Below are positions 33,322 through 42,562 of a stretch of 53,417 bases of DNA, piece after piece (the stretch's first letter is position 1; the number at the start of each line of letters is the position of its first letter). A program made the position numbers and the translations under genes. Source of the DNA: Opitutia bacterium (GTDB lineage: Bacteria > Verrucomicrobiota > Verrucomicrobiia > Opitutales > UBA953); the NCBI GenBank assembly GCA_947470855.1, contig CANIUQ010000010.1:1-53417 (forward strand), in the 5' to 3' direction. The notes under the pieces are model-generated. The model had not been told where the DNA came from, made no database searches, and was given only the letters and a program-made list of their open reading frames with translations.

Positions 33322-34635
33322 TTGAGTTTATTCGATTCCATTCGTCGGGAGCTCGGGCCCACCCTTCGGTTGGCTTTACCCATTATGTTGGGAATGTTGG
33401 GCTATGGTTTGATGTTCGTTATCGATGTCACTATGGCGGGACATCTCGGAGAAACAGCTTTAGCCGCTTCGGCTCTCGCCGCTAATTTAAATTATATTCC
33501 TTACGTTTTTGGGATTGGTTTGGTGGGAGCCGTTTCGGTTTATCAAGCTCAAGATAATGGAGCTGGCGTCGAGGAATCGGCTCCAGCTATTCTTCGACAC
33601 GGAATGGTGTTGGCGACAGCCTTCGGTCTCGTTGCTGCGGGTGTTACTCATGCTTTGGCTCCCTTTTTAAAAAATCTGGGATCTTCTCCAGAAGTCGCCG
33701 CCGAGGCTTATGATTTTTTTGTGATTATGGCTTGGGCAATAGTACCTGGCTTAATGTTCCATGCCTTGCGTGGGCATCGCGATAGTCAGCATCAGCCTTG
33801 GATATCGTTATTATGGTTAGCGGTAGGTTTGCTGGTTAATATTTTTCTTAATTGGCTTTGGATGTATGGTAACTGGGGATTTCCGCGCATGGGATTAGCG
33901 GGAGCTGGATGGGCAACTCTCGTATCTCGTTTGGTTATGTTGATTGGTCTATGGTTTACTCCTGGTCGCGGACCAGTGAACTGGTTGGATGGTTTTCAGC
34001 GCAAAGTCTTTGCTCGGCTTTTGCATACGGGTTTACCAGCGGGTTTTCATAGTCTTAGCGAAGTCGGAATTTTTGCAGTGGTTCCTGTTTTTGCAGGCTG
34101 GATTTCTTCCACGGCTCAAGCGGCCCATCAGGTGGCAATTAGTACGGCATCGGCTGCCTTTATGTTGCCCTTAGGCTTGGGAATTGCTGCGGGTATTCGT
34201 ATTGGTGAAGCCTACGGCGCAAAAGATCGTGTTCGTGTGCGTGCGGTGGGCTGGGGGGCTCTCATTTTAGGTGGATTGATGATGTCTTTCTACGGATTGA
34301 TGATGATTTTGCTGAGGCCTTTTTTGTTAGAAATGTACGGTGTGGCAGGTACGGAGACGGCTTTTTTAGCTTCGACTCTTCTAATTTTTGCAGCCCTTTG
34401 GGCGCCTTTCGATGGCGTTCAGGTTGTCGTCGCTTATCTATTGCGTTCGATTGATTGTGCTATCTGGGCGTCGAGTAGCGTCTTCATTGTTTATTGGCTC
34501 ATTACTTTACCTTTGGCTCTTTTCTTAGCCTTTCCTCTGCACCTTGGTGCCGTCGGCATTTGGATTGCTCTCGCCACTGGACTAATGTTGGTGGCGTTGG
34601 TGATGACTTGGAAGTTTTGGCAAGCGACACGTTAG
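33322..34635 (+). CDS. MATE-family multidrug/toxin efflux transporter
   Basis: A 437-residue polytopic membrane protein with about twelve spans. The N-terminal PIMLGMLGYGLMFVIDVTMAG followed by GHLGETALAASALA is the MATE signature, repeated in weaker form in the second half (SSTAQAAHQVAISTASAAFM, LGIAAGIRIGEAYGA). It exports organic cations or other compounds by proton or sodium antiport. The TTG start gives MSLFDSIRREL; no better ATG exists near. It is 54 bp after the ABC ATPase gene on the same strand, probably in the same transcript, although they do not form a known complex. Confidence 0.93.
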   Translation: MSLFDSIRRELGPTLRLALPIMLGMLGYGLMFVIDVTMAGHLGETALAASALAANLNYIPYVFGIGLVGAVSVYQAQDNGAGVEESAPAILRHGMVLATAFGLVAAGVTHALAPFLKNLGSSPEVAAEAYDFFVIMAWAIVPGLMFHALRGHRDSQHQPWISLLWLAVGLLVNIFLNWLWMYGNWGFPRMGLAGAGWATLVSRLVMLIGLWFTPGRGPVNWLDGFQRKVFARLLHTGLPAGFHSLSEVGIFAVVPVFAGWISSTAQAAHQVAISTASAAFMLPLGLGIAAGIRIGEAYGAKDRVRVRAVGWGALILGGLMMSFYGLMMILLRPFLLEMYGVAGTETAFLASTLLIFAALWAPFDGVQVVVAYLLRSIDCAIWASSSVFIVYWLITLPLALFLAFPLHLGAVGIWIALATGLMLVALVMTWKFWQATR

Positions 34636-34732
34636 TTCCGGTTCACGCTTCTGTATTCTTTTCGACGCGCAATTTTCACACTCGCAGGCTTTGCCTTTTG
34701 CGAGGCAAAGGCATGCTGAGTGACGCACCCCC

Positions 34733-34999
34733 ATGCACCATCGAAACACTATGCTCTCATTAAGAGAGATAGAAGATCCCGAGTACAGCTTGAGTGAATC
34801 AGTTGAACTCGATAAAGTCTCGTTCTCCGTTGACCGTCTCCAGCTATTATTAGCCGAACTCGATTCTCTGCGTATGGCTCGTGCGGATGATCAATTGATG
34901 TTCCAATGTGTTTGCGATTATGTCGTACACGATCCGATTTACGCTGATTCCACTCGAGCTTGGTTTTGTTATCAACGACACCGGGTCGATTTATCTTAA
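34733..34999 (+). CDS. Small hypothetical protein
   Basis: An 88-residue acidic protein (or 82 residues from the second ATG, MLSLREIED). No signal peptide or membrane segment. It is helical in the middle (VDRLQLLLAELDSLRMARADDQ) and contains two Cys in MFQCVCDYV and one in WFCYQRH, which might bind metal. No family is recognised. A strong terminator 8-20 bp after the stop supports it as a real gene. Confidence 0.55.
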   Translation: MHHRNTMLSLREIEDPEYSLSESVELDKVSFSVDRLQLLLAELDSLRMARADDQLMFQCVCDYVVHDPIYADSTRAWFCYQRHRVDLS

Positions 35000-35007
35000 A
35001 CGCCCAT

Positions 35008-35037
35008 AAAAAAGGCCGATAAGAATCGGCCTTTTTT
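35008..35037. terminator. Bidirectional rho-independent terminator
   Basis: AAAGGCCGAT (35011-35020) pairs perfectly with ATCGGCCTTT (35025-35034) around the loop AAGA. A T run follows on the plus strand, and the A run before it gives a T run on the minus strand. It sits between the convergent small hypothetical gene and rpmA and should serve both. Confidence 0.92.
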
Positions 35038-35054
35038 AGCGATGTTGATGTAGG

Positions 35055-35321
35055 TTAGAGTGAGCAGCTCGAAGAGGTTGTTGGAACAATCTCTACGCGA
35101 CGATGCTCAGCATCCCATTTTACCAAACCGTCTGCTTTTGCAAAAAGAGTATGGTCACGGCCCATGCCAACATTGCGACCTGCACGCATCTGTGTGCCAC
35201 GCTGACGAATCAGGATGGATCCAGCCGTGGCAAACTCGCCACTGTAAAGTTTAACGCCGAGACGTTTGGAATTGGAATCGCGGCCGTTGCTTGAAGTGCC
35301 GCCACCTTTCTTGGTTGCCAT
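35055..35321 (-). CDS. rpmA: 50S ribosomal protein L27
   Basis: An 88-residue ribosomal protein whose N-terminus reaches the peptidyl transferase centre. It begins [20 protein letters not shown] and continues with [21 protein letters not shown] and [12 protein letters not shown], all diagnostic. There is no Firmicute-type cleavable N-terminal extension. The C-terminus ends in SSSCSL. It is 21 bp downstream of rplU, the usual rplU-rpmA order. Confidence 0.98.
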   Translation of the reverse strand: MATKKGGGTSSNGRDSNSKRLGVKLYSGEFATAGSILIRQRGTQMRAGRNVGMGRDHTLFAKADGLVKWDAEHRRVEIVPTTSSSCSL

Positions 35322-35342
35322 GGTTGTTTCGGATGAAGGGGG

Positions 35343-35657
35343 TTAAGCAGAAATTTTTTCTACCTTGATAACAGAGAGTTCTTGGCGGTGGCCACGACGA
35401 CGGTAGTAGCCCTTACGACGACGGTGCTTGAAAATGTCGATTTTTTCTCCGCGCTTATTTTCGAGAATTTTAGCGGTCACTTTAGCGCCCGCAACGTGAG
35501 GAGTGCCAATCTTGGCATTTGCACCTTCGCCTACGAGAAGGACTTCGTTAAAGGTAAGTGTGTCTCCCTCGCTTTTGCCAGGGTACTGGTTCACGATAAG
35601 AATGTCGCCTTCCTTTACGGTGAATTGGCGACCTGATGTAGTAAATGTGGCCTTCAT
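35343..35657 (-). CDS. rplU: 50S ribosomal protein L21
   Basis: A 104-residue protein binding 23S rRNA. The start [18 protein letters not shown] is the usual L21 beginning; an in-frame upstream ATG (base 35714) would add 19 residues that are not family-like. [21 protein letters not shown] near the C-terminus is the typical basic signature. The ~120-bp region upstream contains TTGACT on the minus strand (35775-35770) but no good -10 match. It is first in the rplU-rpmA operon. Confidence 0.97.
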   Translation of the reverse strand: MKATFTTSGRQFTVKEGDILIVNQYPGKSEGDTLTFNEVLLVGEGANAKIGTPHVAGAKVTAKILENKRGEKIDIFKHRRRKGYYRRRGHRQELSVIKVEKISA

Positions 35658-35845
35658 GGCTGTCGGAAGGTCGGAGCAAATGAACTCAACCGCCCTTGGC
35701 AAGGGGAATTTCATAGGTTCTTATGGCCTGGTCTGAATGTAGTCCAATCCGTTAGAAATCGTAAAAAACAGTCAATTTCTTGTTTTATGGCTTTCTTTGG
35801 GAATTATGGCTTCCCTGTTGGCCGACAAAGGGCAATTTTTCATGG

Positions 35846-36412
35846 GTGACCTCACCATCTTTGCCCGAGCCCAACCCCCATTCCGACGCCAGTCTTTCTC
35901 AAGAGTTGACCCGCAATTTACTGAAAGGCCCTTCGATCTCACCCAGTGCCTATGTCCACCCACGAGCGGTGGTAATCGGTAATGTTACTCTTGGGCCTAA
36001 ATCTAGCGTATGGCCATGTGCTGTTTTGCGAGGCGACATTGCCCCAATCCAAATTGGTGAAGGGACGAACATCCAAGATGGGGCTGTTGTGCATGTCGCA
36101 GACTGTTTACCAGCTATCATAGGCTCGTTCGTTACGGTTGGTCACTTAGCCATGATTCACGCCTGTACGATTGGCGACTCTACCCTCATTGGAATGCATG
36201 CAACGATTTTAGATGGAGCAGTCATTGGCAAAAATTGTATCATCGGTGCGGGTGCCTTAGTCACGAAAGGTACGCAAATTCCTGATGGCTCTCTTGTGCT
36301 AGGCTCTCCTGCTAAGATTGTTCGTACTCTTAGCACGGAGGAGCAAAATGATATACCCAGTTGGGCTGAGAAGTATATCAAAGTAGCGACTCACTACCGA
36401 CGTTTTGATTGA
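35846..36412 (+). CDS. Gamma-carbonic-anhydrase-like left-handed beta-helix protein
   Basis: Hexapeptide-repeat protein. From residue ~32: SPSAYVHPRAVVIGNVTLG, VWPCAVLRGDIAPIQIG, NIQDGAVVHVAD, VGHLAMIHACTIGDST and LIGMHATILDGAVIG follow the gamma-class carbonic anhydrase pattern, including the three metal-ligand His (HVAD, VGH, IHA). The usual GMG is GMH here. Enzyme activity is not assured, as many such proteins are structural or inactive. The start is uncertain: a GTG (188 residues) is given; a TTG 22 codons upstream is possible. It overlaps the next gene by 4 bp. Confidence 0.85.
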   Translation: MTSPSLPEPNPHSDASLSQELTRNLLKGPSISPSAYVHPRAVVIGNVTLGPKSSVWPCAVLRGDIAPIQIGEGTNIQDGAVVHVADCLPAIIGSFVTVGHLAMIHACTIGDSTLIGMHATILDGAVIGKNCIIGAGALVTKGTQIPDGSLVLGSPAKIVRTLSTEEQNDIPSWAEKYIKVATHYRRFD

Positions 36413-37287
36413 GCGAATTTTTGACCAGCCAACGTGAAGAAGTGCGCCCTGCTAAGGTTTGGCGTCGGCAAAAGGCTGAACATGAAGCAAGGGCTGACGA
36501 CTTGGTGGCTTTGCGGAAAAAGCGTGCCGCACTAGGCGAGAGTGATCCCGTTGAAGATTTTCTTTATACTTATTATCCATTTCGCTTCAGCGCTCTTCGA
36601 CGTTGGACGCCCGGTGTGGGCGTGGCGTTAATGGATGCCGAGGACTTATGTCGCGATGCTCATTTTGCTTTAGGTCAAGATGGTCGGGTTAGGGTGATTT
36701 CGCCACCAGAGTCTCAACAACGTCGGCTCTTTTTTGCTCGTGACCTTTGCCGCGCGGTTGCTCAGCGCCCTGCTTTTTTAGGGTGTTTTGGATTGCATGA
36801 ATGGGCGATGGTTTACGTCGAAGCGTCACAACGTCGTCACGCACGCTGGCCTCTGCGTTTAGGTGCAGAGGGGACCGATGCGGTGGTGCGTTCATTGCCA
36901 CTGCGATGCACGCATTATGATGCATTCCGCTTTTTTACAGCCTCAGCTAAACCTCTTAATCGTGGCACGCCTGACTTAGCAGGAAGACTGATGAATGAGC
37001 AGCCTGGCTGCGTTCACGTGACGATGGATCTCTATAAGTGGACAATGAAATCCCTTCCTTGGGTGCCGTCGGATTTGGCAGCAGACACCTTAGCCTTGGC
37101 CTATGAAGCACGCACTATTGATATGCGAGCCTCCCCTTATGACTTCTCTGTTTTAGGTCTTAAGCCCATCTGTATTGAAACAGTGGAAGGACGCGCAGAG
37201 TATGAACAGGCTCAACGCTTACTTGCCCAAAAAGCCGAGCCCTTGCGAGCTCGGCTAATCGCTGCACTCGATTTAGTGCTTAACTAA
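36409..37287 (+). CDS. Conserved protein of the family often labelled 3-methyladenine DNA glycosylase
   Basis: A 292-residue soluble protein. Distinctive stretches are [20 protein letters not shown] (~53), [18 protein letters not shown] (~124), [17 protein letters not shown] (~167), [18 protein letters not shown] (~197) and [13 protein letters not shown] (~240). From memory, relatives with these patterns in actinobacteria and other phyla are annotated as 3-methyladenine DNA glycosylases, but I see no helix-hairpin-helix motif, so I treat the function as unproven. The TTG start overlaps the previous stop (TTGA), indicating translational coupling. The 3' end overlaps the convergent regulator gene by 8 bp. 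Confidence 0.75.
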   Translation: MSEFLTSQREEVRPAKVWRRQKAEHEARADDLVALRKKRAALGESDPVEDFLYTYYPFRFSALRRWTPGVGVALMDAEDLCRDAHFALGQDGRVRVISPPESQQRRLFFARDLCRAVAQRPAFLGCFGLHEWAMVYVEASQRRHARWPLRLGAEGTDAVVRSLPLRCTHYDAFRFFTASAKPLNRGTPDLAGRLMNEQPGCVHVTMDLYKWTMKSLPWVPSDLAADTLALAYEARTIDMRASPYDFSVLGLKPICIETVEGRAEYEQAQRLLAQKAEPLRARLIAALDLVLN

Positions 37288-38782
37288 AAACCTTAATTCC
37301 CGCCTCGCGCATTTCATTGAGGCGCTTTTTAAGGGTCGAGCGATTAATTCCGAGGATTACGGCCGATCTTAATTGATTCCCGCGGGTTTCTTCCATGGCA
37401 CGGCGAATGAGTTCAAATTCAATGACACTCAAAATATTCTTTCCGTCATTTTGACGATTGTGCTGATAAATTGAATCATAAGCCGAACTCATCGTGGGCA
37501 CCGAAGTGGTCGGACTGCTCGTCGAGGTGGCAGAAGAATGTGGGACTTCAAGAGAGGCAATTTTTTCAACACTCGAGGCGACAGGTCTACGAGGATGTAG
37601 AACCTCTTGTGGTAGATCTTTTGCCAGAATCGTTTCACCTTTGGCTAATACGTTGGCACGTTGAACGACATTTTCTAATTCGCGAACGTTGCCTGGCCAA
37701 TCGTAAGAGATTAATTTATCGAGAGCCTCATTTGATAAACGTTTGGGTTTTATTTTACGTGTAGCTGCTTGACGTTGTAGCATGTAATCGACCAACAAGG
37801 GGATATCGTCTTTGCGACTGCGTAAGGCGGGTAGGCGAATGCGGAAGACGTTTAAGCGATAGAAAAGGTCCTCGCGAAATTGACGTGCAGCAACCATCGC
37901 CTCTAGGTCTTTATTGGTAGCGGCAATGAGACGTACGCTAACTTTTAGAGTGGTCGTTCCACCCACGCGTTGAATTTCGCCATCTTGAATGGCCCGTAAA
38001 ACCTTGGTTTGCGTGGGAAGTGACATATCTCCGATTTCATCGAGGAAGATTGTGCCTCCATCGCAAAGTTCAAATTTGCCAGGCTTTTGATTAGCGGCTC
38101 CCGTGAAAGCACCTTTTTCATGTCCAAAAAGTTCAGACTCGATGAGATTCTCAGGAATCGCTGCACAGTTGACGGCGATAAATGGACCTTTGGCGCGGAG
38201 AGAGTGTTGAGCAATGCAACGAGCGACAAGTTCTTTGCCTGTTCCGCTTTCACCAGTGATGAGAACGGTAGCATCACTCGCCGCGACTTGTCCAATGGAC
38301 TTTAGCACTTCCTGCATTGGTTCAGAATTACCGACGATACCTTCTTTGTAGTCGGCTGGGTTTACTAGAGCACGAGTTGATTTTCCAGCTGCAGCCAAAT
38401 CCAGTCGAGCGCCAAGGGCACAATCAACCAAGGTAATCAACTTTGCTTGGTCGAATGGTTTCATGACATAGTCATAGGCACCGAACTTCATCGCCTCGAT
38501 GGCGGTTTGGGTGGTTCCGAAGGCTGTCATCAAAATGACCATGGCTTGAGGCTGTGCACCACGTAACATCTGGAGCGTTTCAATCCCCGTCATTCCTCCC
38601 ATACGATTATCCAAGAGAATGACATCGGGTTGCTCGCGTTTTGTTAAGGCAACGCCACTCTCGCCACTTTCGGCTTCAATCACTTGGTGTCCTTGACCCG
38701 ATAGGGCACGGCGAAGGGAGTAGCGTAAATCCTTGTCGTCATCAATGATGAGCACCTTGGCGGTATTGATAGAAGCATTCAT
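37280..38782 (-). CDS. Sigma-54-dependent response regulator (NtrC type)
   Basis: A 500-residue three-domain activator. Receiver domain ~9-125 with acidic DDD, phospho-acceptor D58 (VILLDNRM), Thr in MTAFGT and Lys in MKPFD. AAA+ domain ~150-390 with Walker [16 protein letters not shown] (HEKGAFTGA, the sigma-54 contact loop) and Walker [13 protein letters not shown]-terminal Fis-type helix-turn-helix (~455-498, [19 protein letters not shown]). A Ser/Thr-rich linker lies between. I use the ATG at MNASINTAK; the longer frame is not receiver-like. No histidine kinase is adjacent, so the partner is elsewhere. Confidence 0.94.
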   Translation of the reverse strand: MNASINTAKVLIIDDDKDLRYSLRRALSGQGHQVIEAESGESGVALTKREQPDVILLDNRMGGMTGIETLQMLRGAQPQAMVILMTAFGTTQTAIEAMKFGAYDYVMKPFDQAKLITLVDCALGARLDLAAAGKSTRALVNPADYKEGIVGNSEPMQEVLKSIGQVAASDATVLITGESGTGKELVARCIAQHSLRAKGPFIAVNCAAIPENLIESELFGHEKGAFTGAANQKPGKFELCDGGTIFLDEIGDMSLPTQTKVLRAIQDGEIQRVGGTTTLKVSVRLIAATNKDLEAMVAARQFREDLFYRLNVFRIRLPALRSRKDDIPLLVDYMLQRQAATRKIKPKRLSNEALDKLISYDWPGNVRELENVVQRANVLAKGETILAKDLPQEVLHPRRPVASSVEKIASLEVPHSSATSTSSPTTSVPTMSSAYDSIYQHNRQNDGKNILSVIEFELIRRAMEETRGNQLRSAVILGINRSTLKKRLNEMREAGIKVFS

Positions 38783-38794
38783 GAGTAAAAGTAG

Positions 38795-38809
38795 GCAGTT
38801 ATCATGCCA
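38795..38809 (-). promoter_or_regulatory. Candidate sigma-54 (-24/-12) promoter
   Basis: On the minus strand, TGGCATGATAACTGC keeps GG and GC at the exact -24/-12 spacing and matches TGGCA...TGC of the RpoN consensus. It is 12-13 bp upstream of the NtrC-type gene start codon, which would put the transcript start almost at the ATG. Autoregulation by the encoded activator would be natural. A chance match cannot be excluded. Confidence 0.4.
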
Positions 38810-38935
38810 TTTGGAGCTGACCCTTATTTTTATCTCAAGAAACGGCATAATCAAACGCGATTTGCTTATTTTTAAGCACGAAAAGAGGCTAAAAGGGACG
38901 TTTACACCCTTTTTAAGCCGATTTAGGAGTAATCT

Positions 38936-39568
38936 ATGTTTTCTTGGCTCAAGTCCTTCATCAAGGGTTTGGTTTTGCTCCTCATTGTCTTTTTTGTGGG
39001 CTCCAATTTATGGGTTTGGTCGGCGGGATGGAATCGAACCTATACAGACGCCAATCAAATTACGCCTGGTTCGGTGATGGTGCTTCTCGGTGCCCGCGAG
39101 TTTATTGAGAATACAAAAATCCCCACGGGCTCTTATCAGCCACGTATCGATGCAGCGGTAAAACTTTGTAAATCAGGTCGAATTAAAGTCGCCGTACTTT
39201 CGGGCTTTGATGATCAATCGTGGAATATGGCTCGGCAGTTAAGAGCGGCGGGAGTCAAATGCACTTTGGTCATGGATCCTTATGGATGGCGCACGATAGA
39301 TTCTGTTCATCGTGCTGCCGCCTATTATCCTAATCAGACGATTGTTTTTGTTTCTCAAGAGTGGCATTGCGATCGAGCTTTATGGATAGCTGATCGTATC
39401 GATTTACGTGCCTGTGCTTTTACGGCTGACTTTGGCGAAGGATGGAGACCCATTTCCTATTTTTTGCGCGATTGTTTAGCAAAACCAAAAGCCGTTATCG
39501 ATTGGATTATGGGGAGTAAGTTAACCACGAATGCAGCAACGAACGAAGGTAATGTCGTATTTAAATAG
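38936..39568 (+). CDS. DUF218/SanA-like membrane-anchored protein
   Basis: A 210-residue protein with an N-terminal membrane helix (~9-27, [19 protein letters not shown]) and a DUF218-type domain: [13 protein letters not shown] (~51), [41 protein letters not shown] and [16 protein letters not shown]. It resembles SanA/YdcF, linked to envelope integrity and vancomycin exclusion in enterobacteria. AGGAG lies 6 bp upstream of the ATG, one of the clearest ribosome sites here. Its 3' end overlaps the convergent dprA by 8 bp. Confidence 0.88.
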   Translation: MFSWLKSFIKGLVLLLIVFFVGSNLWVWSAGWNRTYTDANQITPGSVMVLLGAREFIENTKIPTGSYQPRIDAAVKLCKSGRIKVAVLSGFDDQSWNMARQLRAAGVKCTLVMDPYGWRTIDSVHRAAAYYPNQTIVFVSQEWHCDRALWIADRIDLRACAFTADFGEGWRPISYFLRDCLAKPKAVIDWIMGSKLTTNAATNEGNVVFK

Positions 39569-40655
39569 TAGCTTGGCATTCATGCCTCCCATCCGAGCGA
39601 CGGCATAATCTGCCTTTGATTTCTAGATACGTTAACGCTCCTGCCGCTTCATGTAGACTGCACTTTGCCACGGCAGAAAGTGATTCGGCATCATGAATCG
39701 TTCCGCCGCGGAAATAATTTAGCCAGCGTTTTTCATCTGGTGTCATCGTTTCCAGAGGCAGAGAAAGTTGTCCTCGCGTTTCACCTAGTTCGGCAAGGAT
39801 GTCATCCACCGATGAAACGAGCGTAGCTCCATCTCGAATCAGCGCATGACAACCGCGGCTTGTCGCATTATCCACTCGTCCTGGAAAAGCACACAGGGTT
39901 TTACCAAGATCGCCAGCGAAGCGGGCGGTAATCATACTACCGCCATCAATATCGGTTTCAACAACGACGACTGCTTGCACTAAAGCAGCAACGAGACGAT
40001 TTCTTTGCGGGAAACTTTGGCGATCGGCTGGGCGTCCTAAAGGAAACTCGGAAAGCAAACAGCCCTGTGAAGCAATTTGTCGGCGCAGTTTAATCGCTTC
40101 GGGTGGATAAGTTAAATTTAAACCATGTCCAAGTATGGCCGCCGTTCTGCCTCCTGCTTTGAGGGCACCTTCATGAGCAGCCACATCGATGCCACGAGCC
40201 ATTCCGCTGATAATCCACCAACCGGCTTTAGCCAAATCGTGCGATACTTGATGCGCTAAATGGGCTCCATAGGGACTGCAGTGGCGTGAGCCGATAATCG
40301 CTACTGATTTTGCCTGGGGAATTTCGGAGCCCTCAGCATATAAGACCAAAGGCGGGTCCCAGAGCTGCGAGAGCGGTTGGGGCCACTTCGCCTGTTCAGG
40401 GTAAAGGATTTCGTAACCTGCTTTCTCCACCTCCGCTAACTCTTTTAACCAATCAAAATTTTTTGCTTCGAGAGACTGAACCATCGGTTCGGTAATCCCT
40501 TTAATTTTTCGCCAAGCGCTGGGTCCCGCTTGCAGGGCTTGCCACAAATCGTTGTCAAAAGCCTCTTGCAATCGACGAACGGTGACTGGCCCAACGTGAC
40601 TCAATCCATTGAGAAGTAAACGTAAGCATCGTGTGTCGCGGGGTAGATTTTGCAC
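39561..40655 (-). CDS. dprA: DNA-processing protein DprA
   Basis: A 364-residue protein that loads RecA on incoming single-stranded DNA during transformation. The Rossmann core shows AIIGSRHCSPYG (~114), ISGMARGIDVAAHEGAL (~145), ILGHGLNLTYPP and the diagnostic FPQRNRLVAALVQAVVVVETDIDGGS (~206-231). An N-terminal helix-hairpin-helix-like part (LNGLSHVGPVTVRRL) and a C-terminal winged helix (~300-360) are present, as in long DprA proteins. The start is GTG. It ends the long minus-strand run. It suggests natural competence is possible. Confidence 0.95.
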   Translation of the reverse strand: MQNLPRDTRCLRLLLNGLSHVGPVTVRRLQEAFDNDLWQALQAGPSAWRKIKGITEPMVQSLEAKNFDWLKELAEVEKAGYEILYPEQAKWPQPLSQLWDPPLVLYAEGSEIPQAKSVAIIGSRHCSPYGAHLAHQVSHDLAKAGWWIISGMARGIDVAAHEGALKAGGRTAAILGHGLNLTYPPEAIKLRRQIASQGCLLSEFPLGRPADRQSFPQRNRLVAALVQAVVVVETDIDGGSMITARFAGDLGKTLCAFPGRVDNATSRGCHALIRDGATLVSSVDDILAELGETRGQLSLPLETMTPDEKRWLNYFRGGTIHDAESLSAVAKCSLHEAAGALTYLEIKGRLCRRSDGRHECQATI

Positions 40656-40674
40656 CGAGCCTATCTCGAAGAGA

Positions 40675-42165
40675 TTAGACTTTTTTCAATACTGAGGGTA
40701 ACCCAGAGAGTAACTGAGTGGTTCTCACTGCTTCCTCACCCCATTTTTTCCTCAAATCATCAGCGGCAAATGCATGCCAAGTGACAGCCAGTTCAACAGC
40801 ATTGAAAGCGAGAAGGCCTAAAGATTTTCGGCGGGCGAGGAGGGAGCCTGCCATTCCGGCAAGTATATCACCCGATCCGCCTCGAGCCAGAATGGGCCCG
40901 CCCCACGGAATGTAAACGACTTTGGTTCCATCCGTGATGGCCGTGAGGGGTCCCTTCAGCACAACGATAGCATTCCATTTCTTAGCGTACTTTTTTCCTG
41001 TCGCAATCGATAGAGACTGCCTGCTTAATCTTTTGAATTCTCCCGCATGAGGAAGAAGAACCAAATTTTTGGCGTGAGAAACTTTTCTTATTACCTCGGG
41101 TCGTAAAGCATCGGCATCCAGCACTAAATCGCCACGGAAAGATTTAACGGCTTCTTGGATAAACGGAACAGCGCTTTTGCTCATCCCTGAACCGATTAAA
41201 AGTACCTCATTTTGTGGCAGAAGTTTTTTTATAAGCGGAAGGTTTTTTACGGTAATACTGCCATCCTTCGAGGTTGCGAATCCGCGCCACATGGCCTCTG
41301 GGTAAGCTACGACCGCCTTGGCTTTGATACATTGTGGCAAACAGGTGGTGACTAAAGCAGTTCCCGCTTGAAGTGCCGCCGCTGTATTCATCATCACCGC
41401 TCCAGATAGATTTTCCGATCCGCCAATGATGAGGAGTTTGCCTTGTAATCGCTTATCCGTGCGAGCTGGACGTGGTTGATTGAGAACCGAAAGAAGGGTT
41501 GCGGTGGTACAGGATTCGTTTGATTCAGGAAAAGGTAGTCCGATATCTATCACGCGTAATCTGCCAACAAATCGTTGGGCAAGCGGGGAAAGCAGTGGAC
41601 GTTTTAAGCAACCAATCGATATCGTTAGGTCAGCCCGAAAGGCGGGACCAGTTGAGTCATCGCCGATACCACTCGGTAAATCGACTGCAATGCGTAGTCC
41701 TTTCAAGCTGTGACTAAACTCGACGAGGCGAGCAATCTTATCAGATAAAGGCGCTTGAAAGCCTTGACCGAGTAACCCATCGAAAATCAGACAGAATTTT
41801 TCTTTCTTTAGAGAGGTGAGCCGATTTTGAGGTACAACGGTTACCGTTTTTTGGCAAAGTTTCCATGCCTTGTAAGGTAGACCATTTCGTGGAATCCCGT
41901 CAGAAAAAATGACTTCAATGGAGGTTGAATTTTGACAGCAATTTTTCGCAGCAAGCAAGGCATCAGCACCATTCTTTCCCTTTCCTGCTAAAACCAAAAT
42001 TTTTTGCGGACGACGGTTTAGAAAAGTTAAAGCCTCTTGTGCGATTCCTTGGGCTGCTCTCTGCATGAGTTGCCAAGAAACATTCGTTCTTCCCTGGATA
42101 AAACGTTTTTCTTCTGCAGCTGCCTCGGCGCAGGTAAGAACAGGGAGATGCATGGAATATTCCAT
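40675..42165 (-). CDS. nnr: Bifunctional NAD(P)H-hydrate epimerase / ADP-dependent dehydratase
   Basis: Repairs damaged NADH and NADPH hydrates. The N-terminal YjeF domain (epimerase) shows LVLAGKGKNGADALLAAKN (~53) and VDLPSGIGDDSTG (~162). The C-terminal ribokinase-like dehydratase shows LLIIGGSENLSGAVMM (~243), LPHAGEFKRLS and the end motif GGSGDILAGMAGSL (~436). About 496 residues, normal for the fused form. I start at MEYSMHLPVL, one base after the acpS stop; MHLPVL is also possible. It is coupled to acpS, with dprA 19 bp downstream. Confidence 0.94.
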   Translation of the reverse strand: MEYSMHLPVLTCAEAAAEEKRFIQGRTNVSWQLMQRAAQGIAQEALTFLNRRPQKILVLAGKGKNGADALLAAKNCCQNSTSIEVIFSDGIPRNGLPYKAWKLCQKTVTVVPQNRLTSLKKEKFCLIFDGLLGQGFQAPLSDKIARLVEFSHSLKGLRIAVDLPSGIGDDSTGPAFRADLTISIGCLKRPLLSPLAQRFVGRLRVIDIGLPFPESNESCTTATLLSVLNQPRPARTDKRLQGKLLIIGGSENLSGAVMMNTAAALQAGTALVTTCLPQCIKAKAVVAYPEAMWRGFATSKDGSITVKNLPLIKKLLPQNEVLLIGSGMSKSAVPFIQEAVKSFRGDLVLDADALRPEVIRKVSHAKNLVLLPHAGEFKRLSRQSLSIATGKKYAKKWNAIVVLKGPLTAITDGTKVVYIPWGGPILARGGSGDILAGMAGSLLARRKSLGLLAFNAVELAVTWHAFAADDLRKKWGEEAVRTTQLLSGLPSVLKKV

Positions 42166-42166
42166 T

Positions 42167-42562
42167 TTAGCGAACAACGACAGCGAAGGCTTCCGCGAGA
42201 TTCTCGGTGTGCGTTAGTGAGATAAGGATTTTTTTTGCACCTTTTTGCTCTAAAAGCTTTTGTGCGAGTTGATCGAGTTTAAGCAAAGGCTCACCTTCTG
42301 GGCCTGCTAATACACTAACACTTTTTAAGCCAAATTTCTCATTAAAGCCAGTACCGAGGGCTTTGCTTACCGCTTCTTTGGCGGCAAACCTTGCCGCCAA
42401 AGAAGGGTAGGGATTGGCCTTGGCCAGACAGAGTTCTTGTTCGGCAGGCGTGAAAATTTTATCTAGGAAAAGTTTACCATGTTTTTGATGAGCGGAGCGA
42501 ATGCGATCAATCTCTGTCAGATCAACCCCCACGCCTAAGACATTTCCGCCTTCAAGTTTCAT
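42167..42562 (-). CDS. acpS: Holo-[acyl-carrier-protein] synthase
   Basis: Transfers 4'-phosphopantetheine from CoA to acyl carrier protein. The 131 residues include GVGVDLTEIDRI (~11-22, catalytic Asp) and ARFAAKEAVSKALGTG (~57-72, catalytic Glu), then ISLTHTENLAEAFAV at the C-terminus. Length is usual. Its ATG overlaps the pdxJ stop (ATGA), a common pdxJ-acpS pairing in bacteria, so expression is coupled. Confidence 0.96.
   Translation of the reverse strand: MKLEGGNVLGVGVDLTEIDRIRSAHQKHGKLFLDKIFTPAEQELCLAKANPYPSLAARFAAKEAVSKALGTGFNEKFGLKSVSVLAGPEGEPLLKLDQLAQKLLEQKGAKKILISLTHTENLAEAFAVVVR

Noticed and set aside
34689-34710. Hairpin CTTTGCC / GGCAAAG after the MATE gene
   Set aside because: The 7-bp stem has an 8-base loop and no T run; I cannot call it a terminator or a regulatory site.
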